Shown here one piece after another: positions 53,016 to 62,741 of a DNA stretch of 64,000 nucleotides (position 1 is its first letter; each line of letters begins with the position of its first letter). The position numbers and the translations under genes were made by a program. The notes under the pieces are model-generated. The model saw nothing but the letters and a program-made list of their open reading frames with translations, did not search any database and was not told where the DNA came from. Source of the DNA: UBA1444 sp964521625 (GTDB taxonomy: Bacteria > Bacillota > Negativicutes > UBA1444); contig CAZFSM010000001.1 in NCBI GenBank assembly GCA_964521625.1, positions 62,001-126,000 of the forward strand, written 5' to 3'.

Positions 53016-53086
53016 ACTGAAGATACATGCAATTCGTGCAAAGCTATAAATATAATGGATTGCCGGAATCCGAAAGGAGCGGTGCT

Positions 53087-53551
53087 GTGGGCAAAACTGT
53101 GATCATTGGTTTTGGCAATCTGCTCATGGGTGATGATGGAGCTGGCATTCATTTGATTCAAAAACTGGCTACGCAGGCGTTGCCGCCGCAAGTAGAGTTA
53201 TTGGATGGAGGGGTGAGTTCTTTTGCTGCGCTGGCCGAGTTGCGGACGGCGACACAGGGGATACTGATTGATGCCATGACCGGCGGTGGAATGCCGGGCG
53301 ATATTTATCGCCTGACGGCAGACCAACTGCCAGATCAGCCTTGTGCCCAGATTCTGTCCGTGCATGACTTCTCCCTGCTTGACTCGTTGCAGCGCGCAAA
53401 ACAGGCCGGTGAGTTGCCGCCTGTGATCATCTACGGAATCGAACCGACCACGCTCGAGTTGGGCATGGAACTTTCAACGCCAGCCGCGCTGGCTGTCGAT
53501 ACGGTCATCGCCAAAATCATGACAGATCTTGATTCCATAACAAGGAAATAA
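53087..53551 (+). CDS. [NiFe] hydrogenase maturation endopeptidase (HyaD/HybD type)
   Basis: A 154-aa protease that removes the C-terminal tail of the hydrogenase large subunit after nickel insertion. Family features are GFGNLLMGDDGAG (metal-binding Asp), LLDGG, and the conserved SVHDFSL histidine. It is the first gene of the operon whose large subunit is its likely substrate. GTG start at 53087 behind AAAGGAG; the frame opens at 53027 without a site. Confidence 0.93.
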   Translation: MGKTVIIGFGNLLMGDDGAGIHLIQKLATQALPPQVELLDGGVSSFAALAELRTATQGILIDAMTGGGMPGDIYRLTADQLPDQPCAQILSVHDFSLLDSLQRAKQAGELPPVIIYGIEPTTLELGMELSTPAALAVDTVIAKIMTDLDSITRK

Positions 53552-53574
53552 ATATGTCAGGAGGGTGTATAGGC

Positions 53575-55761
53575 GTGTTGGAAATGAGTTTTTCCCGTAG
53601 GAAATTCCTGAAAGCTACAGCAGCCACGGTTGCCGTAACCGGCAGTACGGAATTGTTCTCGTTCGGTAAGTGGCAGCAAAAGGCCGAAGCGTCTGAAGTC
53701 ACGATTGTTCCATCGCTATGCGGTTCATGTTCGGCGGAGTGCGGCATGTGGATCCACGTAAAAAATGGCCGCGTCTGGAAGGCAACCGGTCAAAAAGATC
53801 ACCCATCATCCCGAGGAAAGCTTTGTGCACGGGGGCATGCGGCACTTTCAGTTCCTTATCACAAGGATCGTATTACGCATCCGATGAAACGGATCGGCGA
53901 AAACGAGTATGTGCCGCTCAGTTGGGAAGAGGCGTATACTGAGATTTCGGCTAAACTGAAAGACCTGCTCGCTAAGTACGGGCCGGAACCGATGGCCTAT
54001 ATTGAAAACCCAAGAGCGACAGGGTCGTTCTATGGTAGGCGTTTTGCGCAGGCGATCGGCTTTCCGACAACGACCACACACCATTCTATATGTTTTAACT
54101 CCCGCACATCAGCCAATAACCATGTTATCGGGCCACTGGCGACAGCGGACATCGGAAATGCCAAATATGTCTTGTTCCTGGGCCGGAACTATGCTGAAGG
54201 TCTTTCCCCTGCAAACACGGCAACCTTAACTGCCGCTTACGAAAAGGGTATTAAGGTTGTCATCGTCGATCCCCGTCACAATGCCGCCTGTATCTTGGCC
54301 AACGAGTGGGTTCCCATCCGTCCGGGAACCGACCTCGGACTGTTGTTGGGCATTGCCAATGTTCTGATTGCAGAAAACTTATATGATACACAGTTCGTGG
54401 AACAATACGGGCTGGGCTTTGATGAGTTTAAAAAGACGGTGAAACAGTATACGCCCGAGTGGGCGCAAACAGTGACCGATATTCCTGCGGCCAAAATAGT
54501 TGAAATTGCCAGGGACCTCGGCAAGAACCGGCCAACCGCCTGTATTGAACAGGGCTATAAGGCTCCGAACGGCGCCAACTACATTAATGGGCCCGACACA
54601 TTCCGCATGATGTCGATCGTCAATGGTTTGCTCGGCAACTTCGGCAAGAAGGGCGGCATGAACTGGCCGAGTGGCCCGCGACTTGGTTCGCTCGATAAAA
54701 GCAAGCATCCGGACCCGCCCAGGCCAAAAGTTAAGCGCTGCGACGGCGCCGGGATTAAAGGCGAACATCCGCTGACTGCCGTCGCCGCAGGCAGTATTCC
54801 GGAAATTACAAAAAGGGCAATGGAAGGGAAAATCAAGTTCGTTTTTACCAACCGGATTAACCCGATACGTACCTGTGTTGACCCCGCATATATGGAAAAA
54901 GCATTCCACAAAATTGACCTGCACGTACACTGTGATATTCAATGGTCTGAGACGGCTTGTGTCGCCGACTACGTATTGCCCGAAACTTCCTTTCTTGAAA
55001 GAGAGGATTTGGTTGCGGCGCTTTCCGGCGGCAGACCCGGCGTAGCCATGCGCTGTCAGGCAATTGACACTATACACGTTGAAACAAAGGCGTTTGACCA
55101 AATTATTCCTGAGCTTTCAAAATATCTGGGGCTGGAAAAGTACTTTAATTTCAGTCGTGAGGAAGTGAGCAGCGCCATGCTGACGCCGCTCAAACTTACG
55201 CTTGAAGACTTGCGTAAAAAAGGCACGGTTATGCTGCCAGCTCCTGAAGCCAAGCCGCTTGCGTTTGATACTCCGTCCAAAATGTTTCAGTTCGCCTCCA
55301 AAGAGTATGCTGAGCATGGATATCCCGCAGTACCGGTATGGCAGGCTCCGCTTGCCAAGGCCGACAAAGATTCATTTGTTTTAGTCTCTGGCAAGCAGGC
55401 GATTATGTCGCACATGTTTTCAGCCAATCATCCGTATGTGCTTAATATTGCCAAGGAATACGGTCTTGAGCGTATCTGGATCAACACGGAACGAGCCAGG
55501 AAACTCGGCATTAAAGACGGTGATCTGGTAGAAGTGACCTCATCGATCGCCAGCAAAAAGGTGAGGGCGAAAGTTACGGAACGGGTACATCCTGAAGCCG
55601 CCTGGCTGCCTCTCGGCTACGGAGCACTATCACCCTGGCTGAAGACCGCTTACGGCTTCGGCGTAAACCCGAATGATTTTACTCCATTCCAGATTGAACC
55701 AATCGGTGGGGCCTGTCTGTTTATGGAAACAACTGTAAAGATCAGAAAGGCGGGTGAATAA
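53575..55761 (+). CDS. TAT-exported molybdopterin oxidoreductase (PsrA/PhsA-like)
   Basis: A 728-aa molybdenum/tungsten bis-MGD enzyme of the thiosulfate/polysulfide reductase branch. The twin-arginine signal is SRRKFLKA. The N-terminal [4Fe-4S] site is CGSCSAEC with a later KLCARG. The probable Mo ligand is the cysteine in HHSICFNSR; there is no selenocysteine. The electron acceptor or donor is not determined: sulfur compounds, arsenate or formate-like roles need testing, and PsrA/PhsA is the best fit. GTG start at 53575 behind AGGAGGG; ATG 53554 is possible. The iron-sulfur subunit gene follows at once. Confidence 0.87.
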   Translation: MLEMSFSRRKFLKATAATVAVTGSTELFSFGKWQQKAEASEVTIVPSLCGSCSAECGMWIHVKNGRVWKATGQKDHPSSRGKLCARGHAALSVPYHKDRITHPMKRIGENEYVPLSWEEAYTEISAKLKDLLAKYGPEPMAYIENPRATGSFYGRRFAQAIGFPTTTTHHSICFNSRTSANNHVIGPLATADIGNAKYVLFLGRNYAEGLSPANTATLTAAYEKGIKVVIVDPRHNAACILANEWVPIRPGTDLGLLLGIANVLIAENLYDTQFVEQYGLGFDEFKKTVKQYTPEWAQTVTDIPAAKIVEIARDLGKNRPTACIEQGYKAPNGANYINGPDTFRMMSIVNGLLGNFGKKGGMNWPSGPRLGSLDKSKHPDPPRPKVKRCDGAGIKGEHPLTAVAAGSIPEITKRAMEGKIKFVFTNRINPIRTCVDPAYMEKAFHKIDLHVHCDIQWSETACVADYVLPETSFLEREDLVAALSGGRPGVAMRCQAIDTIHVETKAFDQIIPELSKYLGLEKYFNFSREEVSSAMLTPLKLTLEDLRKKGTVMLPAPEAKPLAFDTPSKMFQFASKEYAEHGYPAVPVWQAPLAKADKDSFVLVSGKQAIMSHMFSANHPYVLNIAKEYGLERIWINTERARKLGIKDGDLVEVTSSIASKKVRAKVTERVHPEAAWLPLGYGALSPWLKTAYGFGVNPNDFTPFQIEPIGGACLFMETTVKIRKAGE

Positions 55762-55762
55762 C

Positions 55763-56305
55763 ATGCCGCGATATGCTCTGATTATTGATGTAAAAAAATG
55801 TGTCGGTTGCTTTGCCTGTATGGTAGCCTGTCAGAATCAGAATGCGCTGCCGGTGGAAAGTGCGTTTATCCGCTTTGAAGACCGCGAAACCGGCAAGTAT
55901 CCGAATGTTAAGTACGAAGTACTTCCGTTGCAGTGCATGCATTGTGAGGATGCTCCCTGCGTGCCGGTATGTCCGACCAATGCCTCGGCCAAAGACAAGG
56001 AGACGGGGTTGACGTTGGTCAACAAGGAAAAATGTATCGGTTGCCGCCGCTGCGTCGTGGCCTGTCCCTACCATGCCCGCCACTATATTAAGGACTCAGG
56101 CGTTGCCCAGGGATGTAACCTTTGCCTGTCGTTGCTCAAGGCGGGCCAAGAACCGGCCTGTGTTTCGACCTGTCTGACCAAGGCACGGTATTTTGGCGAT
56201 CTGGAAGACCCGCAGGGCGATTTCGCCAAACTGCTGCCCAAGGCGAAACCCTTGCGTCCTGATCTGAAGACAAAACCGACAACCCTTTATATTTTCCAGG
56301 CGTAG
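55763..56305 (+). CDS. Four-cluster ferredoxin subunit (PsrB/PhsB-like)
   Basis: A 180-aa electron-transfer subunit with sixteen cysteines for four [4Fe-4S] clusters: CVGCFACMVAC, CMHCEDAPCVPVCP, CIGCRRCVVACP, and CNLC paired with the distal CVSTC. It has no signal peptide, so it would be carried through the TAT system bound to the molybdenum subunit. Between a molybdoenzyme and a hydrogenase it is the natural wire linking them. ATG 55763 starts immediately after the upstream stop; a GTG at 55754 overlaps it. Confidence 0.93.
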   Translation: MPRYALIIDVKKCVGCFACMVACQNQNALPVESAFIRFEDRETGKYPNVKYEVLPLQCMHCEDAPCVPVCPTNASAKDKETGLTLVNKEKCIGCRRCVVACPYHARHYIKDSGVAQGCNLCLSLLKAGQEPACVSTCLTKARYFGDLEDPQGDFAKLLPKAKPLRPDLKTKPTTLYIFQA

Positions 56306-56316
56306 GAGGGGATAAG

Positions 56317-57294
56317 ATGAGAAACATGGATCGCCGGGAATTTCTGCGTCTATGTGGCGCGACAGGAACGGCAATAAGTTTGTCCGAAGTTTTAAAACCA
56401 GAAATCGCGGCAGCGTTTGCCGGTCCCAAAGGCGGCAAACCGCCGGTGCTCTGGTTGCAGGGAGGTTCGTGCAGTGGTTGCTCAATTGGCCTGCTCAACT
56501 CGGTGTCGCCGGAGATCGCCGACGTACTGACCGGTGTGATCAGCCTGAACTTTCATCAGACGCTGATGTCGGCGGCTGGCGATCAGGCAATGAATGTATT
56601 GATTGACGTGCAAAAAAAATATCGCGGCGAATACGTGCTGATTGTCGAAGGCGGGATTCCTCTCGCCGCGGACGGAAAATACGCCACACTTGGCGAAAAA
56701 GGCGACCAGCCGATCGCCTTCTCCAAGTGGGTGAAAGATCTGTCGGCGGATGCCAAAGCAATCATCGCAGTCGGCAGCTGCGCCGCTTTTGGCGGTTTGC
56801 CGGCGGCTGCGCCCAATCCGACCGGCAGCGTGCCCGTCAGCAAGGTTGTCGGCGGCAAAACTGTGATCAATATTTCCGGTTGCCCGACCCATCCCGATTG
56901 GGTGCTGGGGACTGTCGTCCACCTGCTCAAGTTTGGCATGCCGGAACTAGACAAACACGGGCGGCCCAAGATGTTTTTCGGTCGCTGCATTCACGACTTG
57001 TGCGGTCGGCGTAAGGCGTTTGATCGAGGCGAATTTGCCACGCGTCTGTCGGAAAGAGGGTGTTTGTACAAACTTGGCTGCAAAGGACCGATGGCTTTTG
57101 CCGATTGCCCGGAGCGGCGGTTTAATAATGCCACCAGTTGGTGTGTGGCGGCGAACTCACCCTGTATCGCTTGCGTCGAGCCGGAATTCCCCGACAAGAC
57201 CGGTCCGTTTTTTGTCCGTATGCCGGAATACGGTCCCGAAGGTACGTTCATTCCTGAGCAGAAACCAGCCAAACTGACAGGGGGGAATAAGTGA
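56317..57294 (+). CDS. hyaA: [NiFe] hydrogenase small subunit, TAT-exported
   Basis: A 325-aa protein with an N-terminal twin-arginine signal (DRREFLRLCGA). Iron-sulfur ligands follow the uptake-hydrogenase pattern: GGSCSGC for the proximal cluster with VGSC and SGCPTHPDW, then CIHDLCGRR, CLYKLGCKGP and SWCVAANSPCIAC for the others. It lacks the C-terminal membrane helix of classical membrane-bound types. It passes electrons from the nickel-iron site outward. RBS AGGAGGGG. Its stop overlaps the large subunit as TGATG. Confidence 0.95.
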   Translation: MRNMDRREFLRLCGATGTAISLSEVLKPEIAAAFAGPKGGKPPVLWLQGGSCSGCSIGLLNSVSPEIADVLTGVISLNFHQTLMSAAGDQAMNVLIDVQKKYRGEYVLIVEGGIPLAADGKYATLGEKGDQPIAFSKWVKDLSADAKAIIAVGSCAAFGGLPAAAPNPTGSVPVSKVVGGKTVINISGCPTHPDWVLGTVVHLLKFGMPELDKHGRPKMFFGRCIHDLCGRRKAFDRGEFATRLSERGCLYKLGCKGPMAFADCPERRFNNATSWCVAANSPCIACVEPEFPDKTGPFFVRMPEYGPEGTFIPEQKPAKLTGGNK

Positions 57295-58694
57295 TGCGAC
57301 AAATCGTGATTGATCCCGTAACCCGCCTGGAAGGCCATCTTAAAGTGGTGGTTGCGGTTGATGCGGGCAAAGTCGTTAAAGCGGAAGTCGTTGGCACGAT
57401 GTTTCGCGGGTTTGAAAAGATCCTCGCCGGGCGCGATCCGCGCGATGCAGTATTTTTGACCCAACGCATCTGCGGTGTCTGCCCGGCTGATCATGCTACG
57501 GCATCCGCGTTGGCGCTGGATGATGCCTTCAAGGTAGAAGTTCCCGAAAATGGCAGATTGCTGCGCAACCTGATGCTCGGCGCCAACTACCTGCAGTCCC
57601 ACATCACCCATTTCTATCATCTGTCGCTGCCAGACTATGTGCAGTTGCCAGAAATTGCTCCGTTTACGCCGCATTACACCGGTGATTTCCGTTTTAACAA
57701 AGACGCGAATGAAAAATTGGCCAGCCATTACTTTCAGGCGTTGGTCATCCGCCGCAAGTGCCATGAATTGGTGGCGCAGTTTGGCGGAAAAATGCCGCAT
57801 TTGGCTTCGATCATTGTCGGCGGAACCTCGCAGAATGCGAATGCTGACCGGATCAAAGCGGCTAAGGGCTTGCTTGATGAAATTAGTACGTTTATCAATA
57901 CAGTCTATGAAGAAGATGTCCGCACAATTGCGTCGGCCTATCAGGATTACTTCAAGGTTGGCAAAGGCTCGGGCCGCCTGATGACTTACGGCGCATTTCC
58001 GATGGATGCGGGCGGACGCCAGAACTTGTTTGTCCGGGGTATTTTTGCCGATGGACAGATCGGTGCGCTGGATCCAGCCAAAATCACCGAAGACGTTTCG
58101 CACGCCTGGTACCAGACTAAGTCCGGCGGACAGCCGGCCGAACTTTCAACGCAGCCCAACGCAGACAAAAAAGGTGCCTACAGCTGGGTCAAGGCGCCGC
58201 GTTATGACGGCACTGTCGTGGAAGTGGGGCCGCTGGCGCGGATGTGGATGAACGGCATGTATCAGCAGGGAATTTCGGCGATGGACCGGATTGTTGCCCG
58301 CATGTTGGAAGCAAAATTGATGGTCGGCGCATTGGATCGCTGGCTGAATGAACTTGACCTAAGCGGTAAATGCGAGGCAGCGGTGGAGATTCCCCAGGAG
58401 GCGGAAGGCGTCGGCCTGACCGAGGCGGCGCGCGGCGCGCTCGGGCACTGGATCAAAATCAGCGGCGGTAAGATTGCCCGCTATGAAGCAGTCGTACCTA
58501 CTACATGGAATGCCTCACCGCAAGACGGTGCAGGCCAGCACGGCCCGATCGAGTCGGCCCTGCTCGGACTGGAAGTGCCGGATGCGGATAATCCGCTACC
58601 GGTGGTTCGGGTGATTCACTCCTTCGATCCTTGCCTGGCCTGTGCAGTCCATCTGGTTACCGCCAACCGGCTGCTGGCTGAGTTCAAAATTTAA
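57294..58694 (+). CDS. hyaB: [NiFe] hydrogenase large subunit
   Basis: The 466-aa catalytic subunit. Nickel-binding motifs are RICGVCPADH near residue 60 and DPCLACAVH close to the end. The tail after that histidine (VTANRLLAEFKI) is the peptide expected to be removed by the maturation protease at the head of the operon. It is shorter than the roughly 550-600 aa of many group 1 enzymes. The small subunit carries it across the membrane. Its function is probably H2 uptake, with electrons going to the ferredoxin and molybdoenzyme. Confidence 0.95.
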   Translation: MRQIVIDPVTRLEGHLKVVVAVDAGKVVKAEVVGTMFRGFEKILAGRDPRDAVFLTQRICGVCPADHATASALALDDAFKVEVPENGRLLRNLMLGANYLQSHITHFYHLSLPDYVQLPEIAPFTPHYTGDFRFNKDANEKLASHYFQALVIRRKCHELVAQFGGKMPHLASIIVGGTSQNANADRIKAAKGLLDEISTFINTVYEEDVRTIASAYQDYFKVGKGSGRLMTYGAFPMDAGGRQNLFVRGIFADGQIGALDPAKITEDVSHAWYQTKSGGQPAELSTQPNADKKGAYSWVKAPRYDGTVVEVGPLARMWMNGMYQQGISAMDRIVARMLEAKLMVGALDRWLNELDLSGKCEAAVEIPQEAEGVGLTEAARGALGHWIKISGGKIARYEAVVPTTWNASPQDGAGQHGPIESALLGLEVPDADNPLPVVRVIHSFDPCLACAVHLVTANRLLAEFKI

Positions 58695-58729
58695 AGCCGG
58701 AACGAATTCCGACCTTAACGTCAGTTATA

Positions 58730-59344
58730 TTATTGCTCGTGGCGGCGCAGTTCCAATGCAAGGAATTGCGCCGTCAATTTTATCAGTTGCAGGTAGTAAG
58801 TCGGGATTGCCTGATCTTCGGCGTCGTCGGCCAGTTCATACAGCCAGTTCAAATGTTCGGCAAGGAATAGGCGATGCTGTTCTTCGGCCTGTTGTTCCAG
58901 GAGCAGGGCGGCGAACTCAAGCTCCAGGCAGAGATGGTCCGGCATTGACTGAAACTCGACGGGGATCATGATGCCGAAGGAAGCATACAAAGCTTTCATG
59001 TGCAGGCCGTGGTCGCTGAGCAGCAGACCTTTCTCGGCGGCAAAAGGGACTTCGGCGCTGGAATCCACCGTCCAGCGGCGATAAATCGACTCGACCGGCA
59101 CAACGCGCGAGGGGATTGGAAGCAGAAAGCTTTGTCGATAGGTGGCGACAGCGGTGGGCAGATCTGGCAGCAAGGCCGGCCAATTTTCATATAGCGCGGC
59201 AGGCAGATCGTAGCCTAATTCCTGAAACGCCTGAGCGAGAAAACTAGCCATGGCGGGTTGTTCGGCGACAAACGGTTCAGTTGGCTGCTTAAAAGCCTCG
59301 GATAATAGTAGGTAGACGTCACGGCGCAACGGGGTGTGACTCAT
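58730..59344 (-). CDS. TorD-like molybdoenzyme chaperone
   Basis: A 204-aa all-helical protein of the TorD/DmsD family. The characteristic segment is EFQSMPDHLCLELEFAALL. Such chaperones bind the TAT signal of a specific molybdoenzyme and help insert the cofactor before export. It faces the hydrogenase and molybdoenzyme operon, 35 bases from its end, so its client is very likely the gene at 53575. RBS GAGAGGAG. The 205 bases before the next gene hold nothing recognisable. Confidence 0.9.
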   Translation of the reverse strand: MSHTPLRRDVYLLLSEAFKQPTEPFVAEQPAMASFLAQAFQELGYDLPAALYENWPALLPDLPTAVATYRQSFLLPIPSRVVPVESIYRRWTVDSSAEVPFAAEKGLLLSDHGLHMKALYASFGIMIPVEFQSMPDHLCLELEFAALLLEQQAEEQHRLFLAEHLNWLYELADDAEDQAIPTYYLQLIKLTAQFLALELRRHEQ

Positions 59345-59549
59345 TCAGTTCGCTCCTCTCGGTACATATCGCTGTGAAAGACTCCATGTCTTTTGATAAT
59401 ACGACAGGCGGCGGTAAAAACCTTTCTTTTGTGCTAGCGGTCCGGCGGCAGGAATCAGGCAGCCGTTCCATGAATAAAACATACTAGATAATTTACAGTA
59501 GAAAACATCAGGGTAATACCAAGGAAGTATGAGAAAAGAGGTGTTGGCA

Positions 59550-60014
59550 ATGAAATCAATGCGTCGGGTGGACAGGCAGATGTCCGAGGCTGAAGCGAAA
59601 GAACTGCTGGAACGGGGCGAGCTTGGGATTCTCGCAACGGTGGATTCGACCGGGCAACCCTACGGAGTTCCCCTCAATTATGTATATTTTAATGATGCAG
59701 TGTATTTCCACTGCGCGTTGATCGGCAAGAAACTCAACGATATTGCTGCCAACCCGCAGGTCTGTTTTACGGTAGTCGGCAATACCCAGGTGCTGCCTGA
59801 CAAATTCGCCACAAACTACGAAAGTGTCATGGTTTTTGGGGCGGCGGCGGTAGTGGATGAGTCAGAAAAAAATGCCATGTTTGAAGCGTTGATTCAAAAA
59901 TATAGCGCCGCGTTTATCGAGGCGGGTCATGCCTATATTGAAAAATTCCGGGCTGCCACGCAGGTAGTAAAAATCAGCGTCACACATATTACCGGCAAAC
60001 GGCGGGCCGGTTAA
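59550..60014 (+). CDS. PPOX/NimA-like flavin-binding protein, copy 1
   Basis: A 154-aa split-barrel flavoprotein-like protein of the pyridoxamine 5'-phosphate oxidase superfamily. Landmarks are ELGILATVDSTGQPYGVPLN and YFHCALIGKKLNDI. The group includes 5-nitroimidazole reductases (Nim), but the substrate here is unknown. Its paralog at 62742 shares length and most landmarks. Start ATG 59550 behind AGAGGTG; an ATG at 59529 is less well spaced. Confidence 0.88.
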   Translation: MKSMRRVDRQMSEAEAKELLERGELGILATVDSTGQPYGVPLNYVYFNDAVYFHCALIGKKLNDIAANPQVCFTVVGNTQVLPDKFATNYESVMVFGAAAVVDESEKNAMFEALIQKYSAAFIEAGHAYIEKFRAATQVVKISVTHITGKRRAG

Positions 60015-60074
60015 GGATATTGCTGCAAACGCGGTTCAACGCAGCAAAACCGGAAAGAACGATGAGGAATGGAA

Positions 60075-61429
60075 ATGAATCTGAAACGAGTCCGCGTGAT
60101 ACGGGAAGCAAAATCGCCGGTATCAGGGCCGGTCGTATACTGGATGAGCCGCGACCAGCGGGCCGAGGATAACTGGGCGCTAATTTATGCACAACAACAG
60201 GCGCTGGTGCTACGCCAACCGCTACTGGTGGTGTTTTGCCTAGCGTCGGCGTTTTTGACGGCCACGCTGCGCCAATACGGCTTTATGCTGCGCGGTCTGG
60301 CGGAAACCTTCGCCGAACTGGAACTGAAAAATATTGCCTGTACCCTGCTGCCGGGGCAGCCGCATGAAGTATTGCCCGCTTGGTTGGCCCAGCACCAGGC
60401 CGAGCTGCTGGTCAACGATTTTGATCCGCTAAAAATCAAACGGCACTGGCAAGCGCAGCTGCTTGCCGCCACGGATATCGCTGTTCACGAAGTGGACGCC
60501 CACAACATTGTCCCCTGCTGGCAGGCTTCGCCCAAACTGGAATTTGCGGCATATACACTTCGCCCCAAAATCAATAGACTTCTGCCGGAATATCTGGCGG
60601 AGTTTCCCCCCTGGTGGTTCATCCGTTTCCGGTAGCGACTTCAGCAACTCCGTTTCCCGACGTCGGTGAATTGCTGGAAAAACTGCAAATTGACCGGCGT
60701 GTCGGCGAGGTGGATTGGTTGCAGTCAGGCAGTCTGGCGGCGCAGAAGCAGCTGGATTCATTTTTGCAGGACCGGCTTTGCCGCTATGACACACAGAGCA
60801 ACGATCCGACGCAGGACCTGCAGTCAAATCTTTCGCCTTATCTGCATTTTGGCCAGCTATCGGCGCAGCGGGTAGCCCTGGAAGTAGTGCGGCGGAATGC
60901 AGCAACGCCTGCCGCTGAATCCTTTCTCGAAGAACTCATTGTCAGGCGTGAACTGGCAGACAATTTCTGTTATTATAATCCCCAGTATGATACGGTCGCT
61001 GGATTTCCGGCCTGGGCGCAGAAGACTCTATCTGAGCATGTGGATGATGTGCGCGAACACCTCTATCCGCAGGATGACTTTGAACAGGCCCGCACCCATG
61101 ATCCGATCTGGAATGCGGCGCAGCGGCAGATGGTGACTAATGGTAAAATGCATGGTTACATGCGGATGTATTGGGCCAAAAAGATTCTCGAATGGTCGGC
61201 TAGCCCGCGCCAAGCAATGGAAATCGCGATTTATCTGAATGATAAATATGAACTGGATGGGCGCGATCCGAACGGCTATGCCGGTATTGCCTGGAGCATC
61301 GGCGGTGTGCACGACCGGGCCTGGGGTGAACGGCCAGTGTTTGGCAAGATCCGGTTCATGAATGATAAAGGTATCAAAAGAAAGTTTGCGATTGACCGCT
61401 ATGTCGAAAAAATGCGCAGCCTGGACTGA
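60075..61429 (+). pseudogene. phr: Class II CPD photolyase interrupted by a frameshift
   Basis: Two adjacent frames, 60075-60635 and 60614-61429, make one class II DNA photolyase when joined. The first ends LPEYLAEFPP then runs out of frame; the second gives LVVHPFP and the rest, including GFPAWAQKTLSEH and the FAD-site signature THDPIWNAAQ...KMHGYMRMYWAKK. The switch happens at a run of six C (60606-60611). Seven C would keep a single frame of about 450 codons. This is either a true mutation or a homopolymer sequencing error. A functional enzyme would repair UV-induced pyrimidine dimers using light. Confidence 0.88.
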
Positions 61430-61438
61430 CTAGACGGA

Positions 61439-62650
61439 TTAGGCGCGCGTGTCGCCCCTGTCCGGCAGGAACCAAGCAAAGCTGAGCAACAGCAGGCTTG
61501 CGGCAGCCATCCAATACGAGGCGTACGGATCGACGGTTGTATTCAGCACATAACCGATGAACGGACCGATGGCCGAACCGAGGTCGATGGCCAAAGAATA
61601 GGCCGTCAATACCATGATTTTTGAAGAACGGGTCGCCGCGTCAGCGGCCACGGCATCAGTCAGCGTAGTCAGGGCTGTCGCGGTGAGCTGTACCCCCATA
61701 ACCAGCAACAACCAGGGTATAAGCGGGATGTCGAGCGGTAGCAGGCAAAACAGACCGGTTGCCAGCAATAATGAAAGCAGCAGGACTTTTTTGCGGCCAT
61801 GCCTGCCATCGGATTTTATGCCGACCCATGGCGCCAGCCAGGGTTCCCAGCTCCAGCGAATCGCCTGCAGGATACCGGCGAGCGACGCGGCGCCGATACT
61901 GAAGCCCAAAATGTCAATATAAGAAGAATTGTGGATTTGCAATAGGTAGCTCAGAGTGGAAGTGAAGATGCCCTGATAGATCATAGCGACAATGGCGCCT
62001 GTCGTCAAAGCCCAGAAGATAGTAGAGTCTTGCCAGAGAACCGAGAGCGGAGATTTTTTTTCCTGGGAATCTTCGGTTCGGTTTTTAGCATCCGGTATAT
62101 ATAGAAACGCCGCTGGAATCGCCGATAAAGTTACCGCACCGAAAAACAGCGCCGTTGTTGCAAGACCAAACAGATCTGCAATAAACCCGCCAGCCAGCAT
62201 GCCAGCCAAGCTGCCCAACCGATACAATCCGTTGAATACACCCATGCAGTGGCCACGATTCGTGTCGTTGGAACATTCGGCAATCGTAAAGAAGGAGCCG
62301 AGTCGCAGGAAAGTCCAGGAAATTCCCCAGACACAACGGATCAGCAATAGCGGATAAAATCCTTTGATAAAACCATAGGATAAGGTTGTCAACAGGGCCA
62401 GTACCGCTGCGATTAACACGCCCTGCCGGGTGCTGATCCTTTTGTATACCCAGCCGACCAATGGGTTTAACGGTAGCCGAACCAGACGATTGGCGGACAG
62501 GAGAATGCCAACTTCCCAGAGGGAGTCGAGACCAAACTCCTGCCAGTGTGTCGGCATCACAATATAGAGCATCGAATCGCCGACCAGACAGGCGGCGGTG
62601 AGCAATGCCAGCACGATGACCGGTTTCATTTGCGGGTCATGATTGAACAT
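61439..62650 (-). CDS. MFS transporter
   Basis: A 403-aa protein with about twelve membrane segments in two halves. The loop 2-3 motif region NPLVGWVYKRISTRQG matches the major facilitator pattern GxxxDRxGRR loosely, and KSDGRHGRKK is the equivalent in the second half. It is probably an exporter of unknown substrate. It is convergent with the photolyase gene and lies between the two PPOX paralogs. The binding site before ATG 62650 is distant. Confidence 0.88.
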   Translation of the reverse strand: MFNHDPQMKPVIVLALLTAACLVGDSMLYIVMPTHWQEFGLDSLWEVGILLSANRLVRLPLNPLVGWVYKRISTRQGVLIAAVLALLTTLSYGFIKGFYPLLLIRCVWGISWTFLRLGSFFTIAECSNDTNRGHCMGVFNGLYRLGSLAGMLAGGFIADLFGLATTALFFGAVTLSAIPAAFLYIPDAKNRTEDSQEKKSPLSVLWQDSTIFWALTTGAIVAMIYQGIFTSTLSYLLQIHNSSYIDILGFSIGAASLAGILQAIRWSWEPWLAPWVGIKSDGRHGRKKVLLLSLLLATGLFCLLPLDIPLIPWLLLVMGVQLTATALTTLTDAVAADAATRSSKIMVLTAYSLAIDLGSAIGPFIGYVLNTTVDPYASYWMAAASLLLLSFAWFLPDRGDTRA

Positions 62651-62741
62651 GATGAGAAGTGTATCCCCTTGATCACATTTCGCTGCTTTTTATACTATGT
62701 CACCTTTACTGAGAAATGGCAAGTGATGGGAGGAATGCCTG

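Noticed and set aside
53575..55761. Selenocysteine or formate dehydrogenase identity for the molybdoenzyme
   Set aside because: The probable metal ligand is an ordinary cysteine in HHSICFNSR, and no in-frame TGA occurs. The overall pattern fits the PsrA/PhsA group better.
56991..58103. 370-codon minus-strand frame antisense to the hydrogenase genes
   Set aside because: It is fully covered by the small and large subunit genes with clear motifs. The antisense translation is rich in Arg, His and Phe and is unrecognisable.
60606..60635. Programmed -1 frameshift in the photolyase gene
   Set aside because: The C-run does not form a proper X-XXY-YYZ slippery heptamer in the reading frame, and photolyases are not known to use frameshifting. 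An indel is simpler.
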